64,000 nucleotides of DNA from Gyrodactylus bullatarudis (lineage: Eukaryota > Platyhelminthes > Monogenea > Gyrodactylidea > Gyrodactylidae), in NCBI GenBank assembly GCA_012064415.1, contig SSNU01000247.1:1860629-1924628 (forward strand), read 5' to 3'. This document shows positions 48,201 through 59,156 of this stretch, piece after piece. How positions within the stretch are numbered: the first letter of the stretch is position 1; every line of letters begins with the position of its first letter. A program made the position numbers and the translations under genes. The notes beneath the pieces were generated by a model. It ran no database searches. It was not told the DNA's origin and was given only the letters and a program-made list of their open reading frames with translations.

Positions 48201-49474
48201 AAACAATTTTGTTACGATCGATCAATAACATTTTTATGGGAAATTGAACTTTTTTCTCAGCATACAGACCTGAAACAAGGAGACTGAAATATTATCAGAA
48301 CTATAGTCTGATATTCTTTAAAAAAAAATTATTAGTCTAAAGTTGATTTTCGGGCATTCTCTTCAAATTACGTGAATAATTAATCTGCAAAAGTATTTTT
48401 CTTTTTAACTGAAACAGTAGAAATATTCATTTCTTTAGAGGATTTGGAAGATGGGTATCTTACAGTTGCTTGATATTTACAGATAATGAAATATTAGAAT
48501 CGAAAGAATTCTTCATGGACGAGAGGTAAGGTTTGACTGAGCTCATAACCTTTTCTTAAGAAAGGGAGCTAGTTTTAACTGCCCGTTACATTTTTTCTTT
48601 TGACTTCTCGTTTTCTGGTTAAATGATTTTCTGATTTAGAGCTACTTACAGGTTGGGTACCAATTTGATTATCAACTTGAGTTGAATTCTCTTTGATAGC
48701 ATGATTGTTATCTTCTGCAGTTGCTGTAGGAACGCTTAGCAGAAACGCCTGAGGAATGCTTTCGATTGTCACTGATCCAATCAGAGGATTTCATATTTTT
48801 CCATTCATATAAAAATAATTATTCTCATGTATAAATATCAAGCTGGTGTTAAGAGTCTGAATTATTACTCAATATTCACATTTCTTTCAAATCCTCTAAG
48901 AAATGAATATTTCTATTAATGAATAGAGCAGTATCTATACTTACAAAGGATAACTAGAAATATACAGGTTACTAATGGATCCCACCAATACTGGAGTTTC
49001 TTTCGTACCATTCAGCGACATGGGCTAATCCATTACCAAATAAGACGTCCCTGTAGGGTATACGACCTAAGCGAAATATTTCTAAAGCTTGGTTGACATG
49101 AAGATGAAAATTTACTTTTCCCTCAAAAAACTCAATATTTTTCTCAATATTGGGCCGTCGAGGAAGCAAGGAATATAATGTTTTCAAGAAAAAGTTAAAC
49201 TTTAAAATTTTGGATTATATACCTTCGATTTACCACAATTATGACGAATTTTGTCAATTTATGCAGCCTAAATCGAATTCTTTGTCTAATGCTGATATCG
49301 ATGCTGATATTGAAAAAGAGGAAATTTGGTGCATTTTCGAAATTCGAAAAATTTAGGATATTTTCAGAAATTTTTTTCAATTATATATTATTTGCTTATT
49401 TTATTGTGGAATTCGAAAAAGAAATTTTTTCCTATCTTTCCGAATAAAAAAGTTGAACGGTACTGATTCAGAGG
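48200..49474. other. Intergenic, 1.3 kb
   Basis: No gene is firmly supported. A 71-codon frame on the - strand (48972-49187) with HLHVNQALEIFRLGRIPYRD looks more protein-like than its surroundings but is unrecognised. Confidence 0.4.
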
Positions 49475-49492
49475 GATAAGTATATCCAGTCA

Positions 49493-51213
49493 ATGCTAAC
49501 AATCCTCAATGACAGATCGAAGTTTATCAAAACAAAAACCAAGCTCTCAGATCATCAGCCAATGATATTTGAAAAGAAAGTGAATGAGGAATTAAAAACA
49601 ATGTTGAAGAACAAGCACATTGACACTCAAACGTTTCTCAAACTCAGATGCACAAACAGTGCGATCAATCGACTATACGGACTTCCAAAGGTGCATAAAA
49701 TGGACAACTACAACAGGGAAAATGAGATCCCCCTCAGACTGATTTTGGACATCAGTCAGGCCGCAACGAGCAGACTAGCAGAATGGCTAACAGTCATCCT
49801 GGAACCAATGAAAACGGATTTATGTAAACATTCCCTAGCTGACACGTTCGAATTTGTTCACAGAATCAAGGATGTAGACACAAATGGAAAACCCCTGCTA
49901 TCGTTTGATGTTGTATCACTCTTCACAAATGTTCCATTAGAAGTAACAATCGAATTCGTCGGTGATTATGTAAAGAAAAACCAATCAAAGTTCAACCTGG
50001 CAGCAAATTGGGTGAAAAAATTGTTGACATTATGCTGTAAGAATGTCGTTTTCGGTTCAACGGTACAATGTATGTCCAAAAAGAGGGAATCGCAATGGGA
50101 TCACTCGGTCCAATGTCGGCAGACATTTTCCTCGCAAAACTTGAAAGAACCACATTAAAGGCAAGCATAGAGAAGTTTGAACATTTTTATCGCTATATGG
50201 ATGACACTTTCATCGTAGTTGAAAATAATAGTAATATTAATAACTTATTATCTGACTTCAATAAAGCACATCAGCAGATAGTGTTCACAATGGAGAACTT
50301 CCATTCCTTGATGTTTTGCTGACGCGTAAATAAGATGGCTCCTTGGTTCGATCAGTCCAAAGAAAAAGCACATTCACAGGAAGACTGCTCAACTACAACT
50401 CATTTGTTCCGATGTCACAGAAACATGGTCTTATAACAGCTTTAGCTAAAAGAGTGAGACGAATAGTATCAGAAGCAGCCTGGGAAGACGAATTGGAAAA
50501 ACTGATCAGCATCTTTCTGGCAAACGATTATCCGATTGAACTAATTAATGACAGATTATCCAAGCTGTACACTCCCAAAAGAAAACTCAAGGAAGCAACA
50601 GAGGGAGATGTTGTCCTCAGTCTACCATTTAAAGGAGACCAATCAGTCTCATTGTTCCAAAAGAAAATAAAAAATTCGTTCAATGAGGCTTACCCAAATG
50701 CAAATCTGAGAATAATGTACAAGACGAAGAAAATGCTAAAAAAACTGCTCAAAAGACCCAATCGACGGATTAAAGCAGACGAATGTTGTCTACAAGTTTA
50801 AATGTCAATGTAATGCTGAGTACATTGGGAATAAAACCAGAAGACTGGAAGAACGTATAGATTAACATTTATACAATAGTCAGATGTCAATAAAAGAACA
50901 CCTAGCCACATGTAAGGCAGACGTTTCCCCTAAAAATTTTGAAATCATCTACGGAAACAACGTCAACATGTTTAAAGGTGCTGAAGCTTATTATCAGTTG
51001 CGAGAAACCTATCCTCTGTGTCCAAAAGAATTATGTGAAGCCTATGAATCTCCTATGAAAGCAAAGCCACAAAAACCACCATCTTCACAACAACCACCAA
51101 GGAAGAGAATCAGAACAGAGGTGGAGGTCAATATCCAAATTACAAAGTACTTTTCAGCAACTCAAAAAAATCCTAGCACTCTTGAAAACTATAATTATCA
51201 CATATTTTGTTAA
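49493..51213 (+). pseudogene. Reverse transcriptase with GIY-YIG endonuclease, broken
   Basis: In order: RLYGLPKVHK and PLRLILDIS in the fingers; motif A in LLSFDVVSLFTNVPL; motif B in EGIAMGSLGP; motif C in YRYMDDTFIV; then TFTGRLLNYNSFVPMSQKHG in the thumb; and a GIY-YIG domain reading VVYKFKC, then AEYIGNKTRRLEERI, then IKEHLATC. The frame is broken at about 50060-50100 and 50310-50345, again before the endonuclease near 50785, and by a TAA after ERID (about 50861). The last frame ends at 51213 with a Lys/Pro-rich tail. The copy cannot make a functional protein. Confidence 0.88.
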
Positions 51214-51368
51214 AATTAATTATGAAAAAATTTTATTGCAATAATTGTAAAAATAATTGTTCTTATGTGAAAACGGGTCAGTCCTGGAAACAGGGATGAA
51301 CCAATCAATTAGTAAAAAATCAATAAAAGTTGGATAACACTTATTGTAAATTTGTACTTATATGGCAT

Positions 51369-51434
51369 GTATCACACTAATGAGTATGCCTGAAATAAAG
51401 GCCTTATTTGTGAAACGATTGGCATCATCTTCTT
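51369..51434 (+). other. Structured terminal segment of the Penelope-like element
   Basis: GTATCACACTAATGAGTATG leads into a hairpin AAATAA/TTATTT closed by AGGCC, then GTGAAACG, then GGCATCATC. ATGCC before and GGCAT after can also pair. CTAATGAG and GAAACG resemble degraded hammerhead core boxes, which Penelope-like elements are known to carry; the long insert between them does not fit a standard stem II cleanly. Confidence 0.45.
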
Positions 51435-54400
51435 ATTTTTTTCTACAAAAATATTGAGTTTTTTGTAAAAGAATTAAATTCTCATCTTCATTTCAATTAG
51501 GTTTAGTTAATATTTCTACTGTTTGCGAAGATGCTCGGTACTATTTCTTACCAAGTCTTCACTTTTTACAAGAATTATCTCACTCTTGAGTCCGAATTTG
51601 TAGGGGATTTTCTTTGGGAATTATTGACGATAAATTCTTTCACTTTCCAGTGTGTATATTTCAACAAAGTACTTTAGTTTTTATTCTCAAGGTGAAAAAC
51701 CTTCAACTGGTGATGATGAAAACTTTTAATCAGATTATTCGACGCCCCTCCCAGCAAGATCAAAGGGCTTGTTTCATTTATTTCTTCCCCTTTGAGAATC
51801 TTGTATTCAAGTGTAACAATTCTTTTCTTCCTTGATGTATACTTTTCCATGTTCTCTTACATCATCTTTCATCCTCGTCATGTGCTCAGATTTCTTTTTT
51901 TCTTCTGATTCTGGGCATATTATCTCTTTTAGGAGGAGGATATTTTCCATTAGAATCTCTTGGATTTTTCTCATTTCTTTTGGAAATAAAGAATAAACCA
52001 CAACCTTCTCCATTGTATCAGAGACTGTCCATAACTATGGCGTTCAGGCTAGAAAGTTCTCAACGAAAAGCCTTAGGTTCGTCTTATTTGATCACGGATT
52101 AGTCCATTTCACTGATGGATCCCACCATGTGGAGTAGGGATGTAACGAATTTTACCTTTTTTTAAATCAAAATATTCCGTTAATTTTTTTTTGTTAGACA
52201 AAAAATTTCCACTTATAATTTTGATAAAAATGATGTGGGAGATCTAAAGTAACTGAAAATTCATTTGCATAGTCGTGCATTGCCCATTTTCCCTAAATTC
52301 TCTTGTAGGCATAGTGGTATAGCAAAATTTAACAGAAATAATCTTAACATGATTCTAATAGTATTTTCATTGAAAAAACACTTGAAGCTTCATCAGCAAA
52401 TGAGATATTTGAAATTTTAGTTGAAAGTAGTAAAAATTCATTTAGAATCTAGTGGCAATTTTTAAAAAGTCTGATCTTGAATATTAACAAAGACAAGCAA
52501 GGTACCTCCAATAATATCTGTGTGATCTCTATTGGTACCTGAACCTAGTGGCCAATATGTAACCCTAATTTGGCTTAAACAATTTCATTCATTCTTTCAA
52601 AGTGACACCACTGTTGATTGCGCATTTTGGGGGTGGTGTGAGTTTTTAATGATTTTTCCATCTTTTTCATGGGAGAACATTGCACTTTTGAAAATCAAAA
52701 CTATGACTTGACAAAATCTAGGAGATGAATAATTCTCTGCTGAAATCCTGCATTCTCTCTATGAATTTATCAACTTTATTTCCATTTTTTATGATCAAAA
52801 ATGTATTTAATGTATCTAGTTTTGTTCTCCAACTCTTTCACTAACAAACACACCGACCTATCCACCCCATATCCTTCCATAATGCCTCAAATTTATTTAT
52901 TATTCCTCACTCTTTTTTTTATTATATCTACAGCTATGAGAGAAACGGAAACTCAACGAATGATGATGATGATGATGATGTCCCTTAATGTAGCCAAAAA
53001 AATTGTTTTTCTCTTCTACCATTCAAATGAATGAATGAAAGGAACATTTTACAGGTGAGTCCTCCTGAATTTTATCGTCTATCCTCTGCGAATTTAATTT
53101 TCTTAAAATAAAATGCCACCCCACCCCTCTAATGCCTTTTTTCGGTTTGAGTAGAAATTGATTAAACTCCCTCAAAAGGTCACTCAAATCATTGGTAGAA
53201 GTATCCTCCTTTACTTTTTTCCCTGTGTAATTGTGGGAGAGAGAGAGAGATGTATACGAATGAAGGAGGCATTGTATTCCTTGTAGACTGCCTTTGACCT
53301 ATCCTAGACAATGTCTTCCTTCTCAATGAACGAATTAATTTAATTAAGTTTTTCTTTTACCTTTGCATTCTCAGTTCGTTATTCAATATGCCATAGATAT
53401 AAGGTTCTGCGATAAGTTATGGAGCTCCAACTTGAATTCGAACAAATTCGGTACCATAATTAATCATCCCTCTATTTGTTTGAACTTATTAGATATTTCT
53501 ACAATTGAAAAGCATCAATATTTTTGAGTATTTTGATTAAATGATTTTCGGCAGATTACCAGATATGCGTGTTGCTTGGGAATTGGGCCATCAGAGAGAA
53601 CTTTCAAGATTTAATTAAGCGTTCTAGAATATTCAAGTTTCATTTCGTCTCGGATAAAAAATAGTCGAGATCCTGTAGACTCATTTCTCTTGAGGACAAC
53701 ACGAAACCCCATTTCGGAAAAGGGATTACAACTTTTTTTCAGGAGGAGCACTTGATTTCATCTTGCACCGTCTGATAATCCCCATTTCAAATCACTAAAA
53801 CCTTTTCTCGAGGTCAAGAATTCCAAATCAAAAGATGTGGTAGAAAAGGGATTTAATCCAGTTGCTCAACTCTAAATTTGATGAATTCTTTGCATATGGG
53901 ATTAGAAAAATACAAATTCTTTAGGAGACATGTCTTTATTCATCAGGAAACTATTTTCCCTGATATCCAATTGATCTTTATCAAGATTTTTTAAAATAAA
54001 ATTAGTTTTTGTATTCAGTCCCATTACTTATCGCACAACCTAATAAAATTTTGCTAGAATGTTTAGATTCAGGTTTAGTTGAATCGAAAAGTGGTTTCAG
54101 AAAATGTTGATTATTTTTGAGATTTTTTCTATCCATGATCTCTCATTGGTTCTCAAGTATATTTATTACTGTGGGTTTATCTATAGTTTTACTCTGATAT
54201 TTCAGTGCATGATTCATATATTTTCTGAAATCTATTTCAAATTTGTCACACACACCTTTCATGTTTCTTTTAAGCTTCCGAAAATCCACGTGAAAACCAA
54301 GCATTATGATTGGCAATACACTTGTACTTGAAAACAGTTAAAATTCATTAATGATAACACTATTTACAAATTATAAAAGTTCAAAAAATAATAATAAAAT

Positions 54401-56503
54401 TAAAATACTTAGAGAGAATTTTTCAGGGTACCTGTTCAAAAATTCAAATTTCAATGAAACCATTTTCAAAGTCAATAGATCTTATTTCGGTATCCATTTT
54501 AGAAGAATATTATAAAACAAAAGAGATTCATGTTATTTTATGTATACTTTGGAAAATCCACTGATTTGCATTTCAAAAATATGAAGTAGTGAAAAACACT
54601 GAATGAACATTTCTTAAACCTTTATCAGAAATGTTGAAATAAACCTAATCAATTGATCCTAAAAGCACTTCTTGTGTGTGTCCCCCCTTTCACTTTCAAA
54701 TCAAAGTTCTAAAAAAATTGGCGTCGAATGGATAATGTAAGCAACATGATCTGGAATTATAAGAGAATATAACCTTGAACCTTTTGTTTCAAACTTTATT
54801 TATAGATATGCCTAATTTCAGTTAAGGATAGCAAATTTTTAAAATTTGCGCCACCATTTCTCAATGAATTCACTACAAGAAATAATAAATTTTGAATTGG
54901 ACACGCTATGATCATTTTAAATCAGATTTTACGTCAAATTAATATTGTATAAATATTCTGAATACACTCTGAGAAAATCCGGTAATCACCTGGGTTCTTA
55001 GAAAAAAAATGAAAATCCCTAATGATTTCTATAAGAAGCCACTTGTCTATGGGCAAGTTTTCTGATACAAATTCACCTTGTTATTCATTAAAATTAGGAG
55101 AAATAGTAATGCCTTTCTCGAGTGGCCTCTCACTTTTGTTGTAATTTAATTTTTCATGCATTTACTCAAAGAGTAAAGTGAATGGGCAAAGCTCACTCAT
55201 GCATATTTTTTCTCAAAATTCCTCTCAGATTTTCCCTCAGACTCTCCCCCTTTTCACTTCAAGGCAGAAATTCTATCCCCCTCTTACGATTGTGTTAGTT
55301 ATCCTCTTTATTAAAAAAAATTAAAAACAAAATGTATCTAACATAAGAAGGAAGAAAAACTCTAAATGTAATTATTATTATTTTCATGTAAAATGATAAG
55401 AGATAAACACAATAGATATATCCATGACATGACCTTATGAAATTAGAGAAAGTGGATAAAAAACAAACAGAACAATTCCTAATCGTTGCCCATGTCTATT
55501 TGTGAGAGAATAGATAGGGTCATGTGTACATTCAATGTTGACTAGAGGGAAAATTTATAGAGAGACTTTCCAGAATTCTCAGATAGATGAGGGATTGTCA
55601 AAATAAAATATTGGGAAAAGGGTAAAAAAGTTAGCGGTCATGCTTCTTCGTCTACTCATATTTTTTGGGGAGAAAGATAACAGGACCCACATTTTAACAA
55701 AACTCTCTTGTCTCATTTGATAAACTCTGTGTTTGGTAAAAAAGAGATACTCTGTTCATTAAGAAAATCAATCAATTCCTGTGTGTGATGTGTGAAAGAT
55801 AGATCTTTCAATGTCCACCACTCCTTTTTCATTCTAAAACTTTTTCTACTACAAAAATGATCGTTCAATGAAAAGATTAGCCAATGAGAATCCCTTCATC
55901 ATAATTTATTCTTTTTTCTCTACATATACCTTTGTATATATATATACATATTCCTTTGTGTGTATGCTTGTGTATTGTATAGCTATCTTGTAAAAGATGT
56001 AGATATATTCCAGTATATTACCTCCACACTAACCATATATTTATACGCTCTTTATACATCTGACGCAAAATATAAACTTTCTCAAAAACACACACAGATC
56101 TCTTACTTGATAGATTTGTGAACTGATCTTTGTGCATAGGGGGAGGGGGTTGGGAGATTGGAATCATGCTTTAAATAGATGAAAAAATAAGAAATCCATA
56201 ACTAAATCTTCATTTCTTTCACTATAGAATATATATATTATATTTATTAGATATATTCTTGTATAGATACATTATTGAGAATTTTCCAAAAAAAAAGAAA
56301 AAAGAATCAAACATTGTTTTTGAACTCTGTGGGAAAAGTACTACCACACAAAATAGAACACAACTATATATATATAGGAGGGTGTAAGGAATGACAATTT
56401 TCCCCTCTTCCAGCAATTTCAACTATACAAGATTAAAATAATAAAATTTCTTTGGGCTCTGATGTTTCTGTCTGTCTCGTTGTTGTAGGGATTTTTCTGT
56501 TTC
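51435..56503. other. Intergenic region downstream of Islet, 5.1 kb
   Basis: No gene supported. It contains a foldback-family tip at 51440-51500, an ATG microsatellite (about 52962-52981), a GA run near 53238, the dispersed repeat at 54840-54935 and TA repeats near 55935. The 3' UTR of Islet lies at its right end. Confidence 0.5.
56243..56248 (-). promoter_or_regulatory. Candidate poly(A) signal for Islet
   Basis: AATAAA on the - strand about 255 bases after the Islet stop at 56504. Surroundings are AT repeats, so the assignment is uncertain. Confidence 0.3.
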
Positions 56504-56560
56504 TCAGGTTGCCTGTGATATTCTCGAGAATTGCATTGAACTCATAGGACTTTGGCTCTG
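56504..56560 (-). CDS. isl: Islet exon 5 (candidate last exon)
   Basis: After a 56-nt intron with acceptor tttttttag, 18 codons [18 protein letters not shown] then TGA. The SPMSSMQ part is reminiscent of VASMSSQLPDTP at the end of ISL1. It is short, so support is modest. Confidence 0.5.
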   Translation of the reverse strand, partial: QSQSPMSSMQFSRISQAT

Positions 56561-59156
56561 CTAAAAAAAAGAGATAAAAGATTACTTTGTTTAATTATTT
56601 CTTATGAAAAACTAACGAGTTGGGTGAAATTGGAAACAGAGTCTGTCTCCATATTGGGATCAGAGGTGCCGTTTGACGTCTGCCCACCAATCAGGGGTGA
56701 ATGATAGAGGTTGTTCTGATTTATCTGATTTATTGGCGGAAACTTGGGATTCATCTTTGCATTGATCTCTCGAATATTTCCCGAGGAAGGAGAATACTGG
56801 CCGGATGTAGATCCATCATCTGACTTTAATCCATTCTCCGAAGATTTATTGCCGCTAGGCCAATTAATCCTAGGGAACTGATGTACCTCCACACTGGAAC
56901 CAGAATTCAACATGCTAGCATCATTCGGTACAGGACTACTCGCCACCATTGGCACCCCCTGTAGGGTACAGCTTATTTGACCTGCCTATATGAAATGGAA
57001 AAAAATTGGTTTTATATTTCTCCCATCATCATAATGTAACATAATCTCTGGGCTATTTCAAAGGATTATCCAATTAAAAATAGTTTGGTTTTATTGTCTT
57101 TCACAAGTCGAGTAGAAGTCTTGGATGCGGGCATTATAGAGAAGAAAGAAAATGGGTCCCGCAGAACTCCACTTCTCAGATTTCTACGAATAAACTTTTT
57201 TTCCTGTTTGCTCTATTGAAAAAAAATTTTCTCTTTAGCTGTAAACAATCAACGAAGGGGTGGGGCCGAGAAGAAAATTACACAAGAAATCCATTTCCTC
57301 AATAAAAATGGATTAATTCTCATTACATTTCCTGCTGGGTTATCTTTTTTATGTCGTCTACAGTTGCCCACCCTCCGTCGACATCATATGATGGCAAGAT
57401 ATACCAAAGATTCGTATTATTATTGCAAAAGTGTGTAACTCACCTGATGGTGTTGTTCCATTTGCTTGATGAGTATTTGTTTCTTCTTATCCTTGCATCG
57501 TTTATTCTGGAACCATACTCTGATCACTCGTGGACTTAGGCCGGTCATCTCAACCAGTTGTTCCTTCATCAGGGCATCAGGGCGAGGATTTGCCGCGTAA
57601 CATGTTCTTAGCATGTGTAACTGTTTCTCGTTGAGGACTGTACGAACGCGTGTCGTCTTTTGTTCTTTTGATCGTTTACCAGAGGCCGATTTGGAGTTCA
57701 TATAGCTCCTGTTATGATGACTGCTGGTGGAACTACTACCAGATTGTAGGAACATTTGTCTGTTATGCTGGAATTTATGGCCTAATGACCTCATTTGGCC
57801 ATCTAGACTATTCATTTGACTGTGCTGAGTGGACCCAGTTGAATTGGGATGTATATTTCCAAGGATACTGTCACTTTCATTGTCAATATCCTCAAGATCA
57901 TCGTAGAAATCTTCATCTGAGTCAGCCTCCTCAGGATCACTGACCAGAGACCCATTGTTATTCTTACTGGTATAGATTGCTTTGAGCATTTTCTGATGAC
58001 CCTCGTCCAACACTTCGTCTTGCTTATCTAGAATATGAACATTAAATGAATATCCAAATGTTTTTTAGAGCATGTACTCACTACTTGTCAAATGGCCATG
58101 TGTACTACTGAGAGGACTCTGGGGTCGTGAACTATTCGATATAGAATCCTCATTGCGTAATTTGGAGGAAGTCCTCAAGTTGAGGTATTCTTTAATCTCA
58201 TCAAACTGCCCATTCAACTGGTGGACACTCTCTGAACATTCATCTATTTCATCGCTCAACTTTAACTCTTCCAAGATTGAACCGTCCTCTGTGCTACTGT
58301 TCATGAGACTCTTCCTTAGCGAATTTGAGTCTGGACTGACTTCTGTTTCATTCTTAATTATATCCTGCCCAAGCAAGTGGTGGTGATGATGATGATGGTT
58401 TGCTAGCTTGGGCAGGTATGAAAAATTTGCATCAGCCAAACAATAAGGTAGGTTGCTCTTGAATGCGATCTCCTCGCCAGGCTGCAAAGATTTCTGGCAC
58501 ACTGTACACTTGAAGCAGGCCACGTGATATGTCTGTGAGCGGACTCGCATGACAAATTCAGTCTTTTTAATTGTCTGATAGCATCCAGCACAACGGTAGA
58601 GGAAATAGCTACCAGAGAAAAATTACAAACATTTATTTCCTATTTCATAACCACATCTCTTTACTTTACATTCTATCTACAGAGTCCATGTGTGTAATAT
58701 AAATGAGTCAAACTTAATTTTATTAATAGATTCTTTTTTTCACTCTTTTCATCACTCATAATATTAATGAATGACCATTTCCGGCACGTGCGCGATATTT
58801 CATTACAACCGAATGATTTCAGAAAAACAAAATCATTAACTGATTTCTAGCCATTAGTTGATTGTTTGAATGAAATCAATGAATTATTTGTCTTTTACTC
58901 ACCAGAGATAGTCCTCTCGACAATAGATTTTTCCATCGCGTACATAACAACTTGTCTCGTTATCCAATGACTTTGAGCATTTTATGCACTTGAGACAATT
59001 CATGTGCCATTGCAAGTTTGGGTATACTTGGAGTATGTACGGGTCTTGAATAGGTCCATTACATCCGTAGCATTTTGATGTGCCAGCTTCATTCTCCATT
59101 TTTACACTGTTGCCTGTTTTTGTATTCAAGTTGTAGAATAACTTTTTTATCGTCAT
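56504..59156 (-). CDS. isl: Islet/tailup LIM-homeodomain transcription factor
   Basis: A nuclear DNA-binding regulator of motor neuron, heart and other cell fates. Five exons join in phase to 596 residues. LIM1 (about residues 29-81) shows [16 protein letters not shown] and [18 protein letters not shown]2 (about 91-145) shows [20 protein letters not shown] and HVACFKC. The homeodomain (about 385-444) includes [20 protein letters not shown] and [19 protein letters not shown], essentially identical to Islet proteins. Downstream, GVPMVASSP and FTQLV match the conserved GTPMVAASP and FQQLV of ISL1. The linker between LIM2 and homeodomain is long, Ser-rich and holds a run of seven His. The start at 59156 is the first Met in the open frame; a second Met ([13 protein letters not shown]) 20 codons later is an alternative. 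Vertebrate ISL1 is shorter (about 350); insect tailup is closer in length. Confidence 0.93.
56617..56985 (-). CDS. isl: Islet exon 4 (conserved C-terminal region)
   Basis: Starts [18 protein letters not shown], with [13 protein letters not shown] matching the VEVQSYQPPW region of ISL1, and ends FTQL at a GTTAGT donor (56611-56616). Reading through the donor gives FTQLVSFS and a stop at 56602-56604, so intron retention would produce a second C terminus. Confidence 0.8.
57444..58027 (-). CDS. isl: Islet exon 3 (homeodomain)
   Basis: The acceptor atattctag follows a 54-nt intron. It holds a very acidic stretch ([16 protein letters not shown]) and then the homeodomain. Donor GTGAGT after EQHHQ, phase 0. 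Confidence 0.92.
58082..58608 (-). CDS. isl: Islet exon 2 (LIM2 and linker)
   Basis: The acceptor ctctggtag restores the codon after DYL. It contains LIM2, the poly-His run, and an acidic/Ser-rich linker with [15 protein letters not shown]. Donor GTGAGT, phase 1. Confidence 0.88.
58903..59156 (-). CDS. isl: Islet exon 1 (LIM1)
   Basis: Contains the whole first LIM domain, ending [12 protein letters not shown] with a GTGAGT donor. The 5' UTR and any upstream exon were not identified. Confidence 0.85.

Larger units (their letters stand above)
49475..51434 (+). mobile_element. Penelope-like retroelement, 5'-truncated
   Basis: Contains a reverse transcriptase followed by a GIY-YIG endonuclease, the hallmark order of canonical Penelope-like elements. 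The 5' end is truncated: the reverse transcriptase starts inside its fingers region. The 3' UTR runs to about 51434 and ends in a structured segment (51369-51434) shared with 12407-12476. Confidence 0.85.

Noticed and set aside
48575..48772. 65-codon frame on the - strand with a GTAAGT inside, considered as an exon
   Set aside because: No convincing upstream acceptor and no recognisable homology; not enough to call a gene.
52801..53034. 77-codon frame with a Met run
   Set aside because: The Met run is an ATG microsatellite; the rest is AT-rich without family resemblance.
57650..58386. Open frames on the + strand across Islet exons 2 and 3
   Set aside because: They are antisense shadows of the LIM and homeodomain exons.
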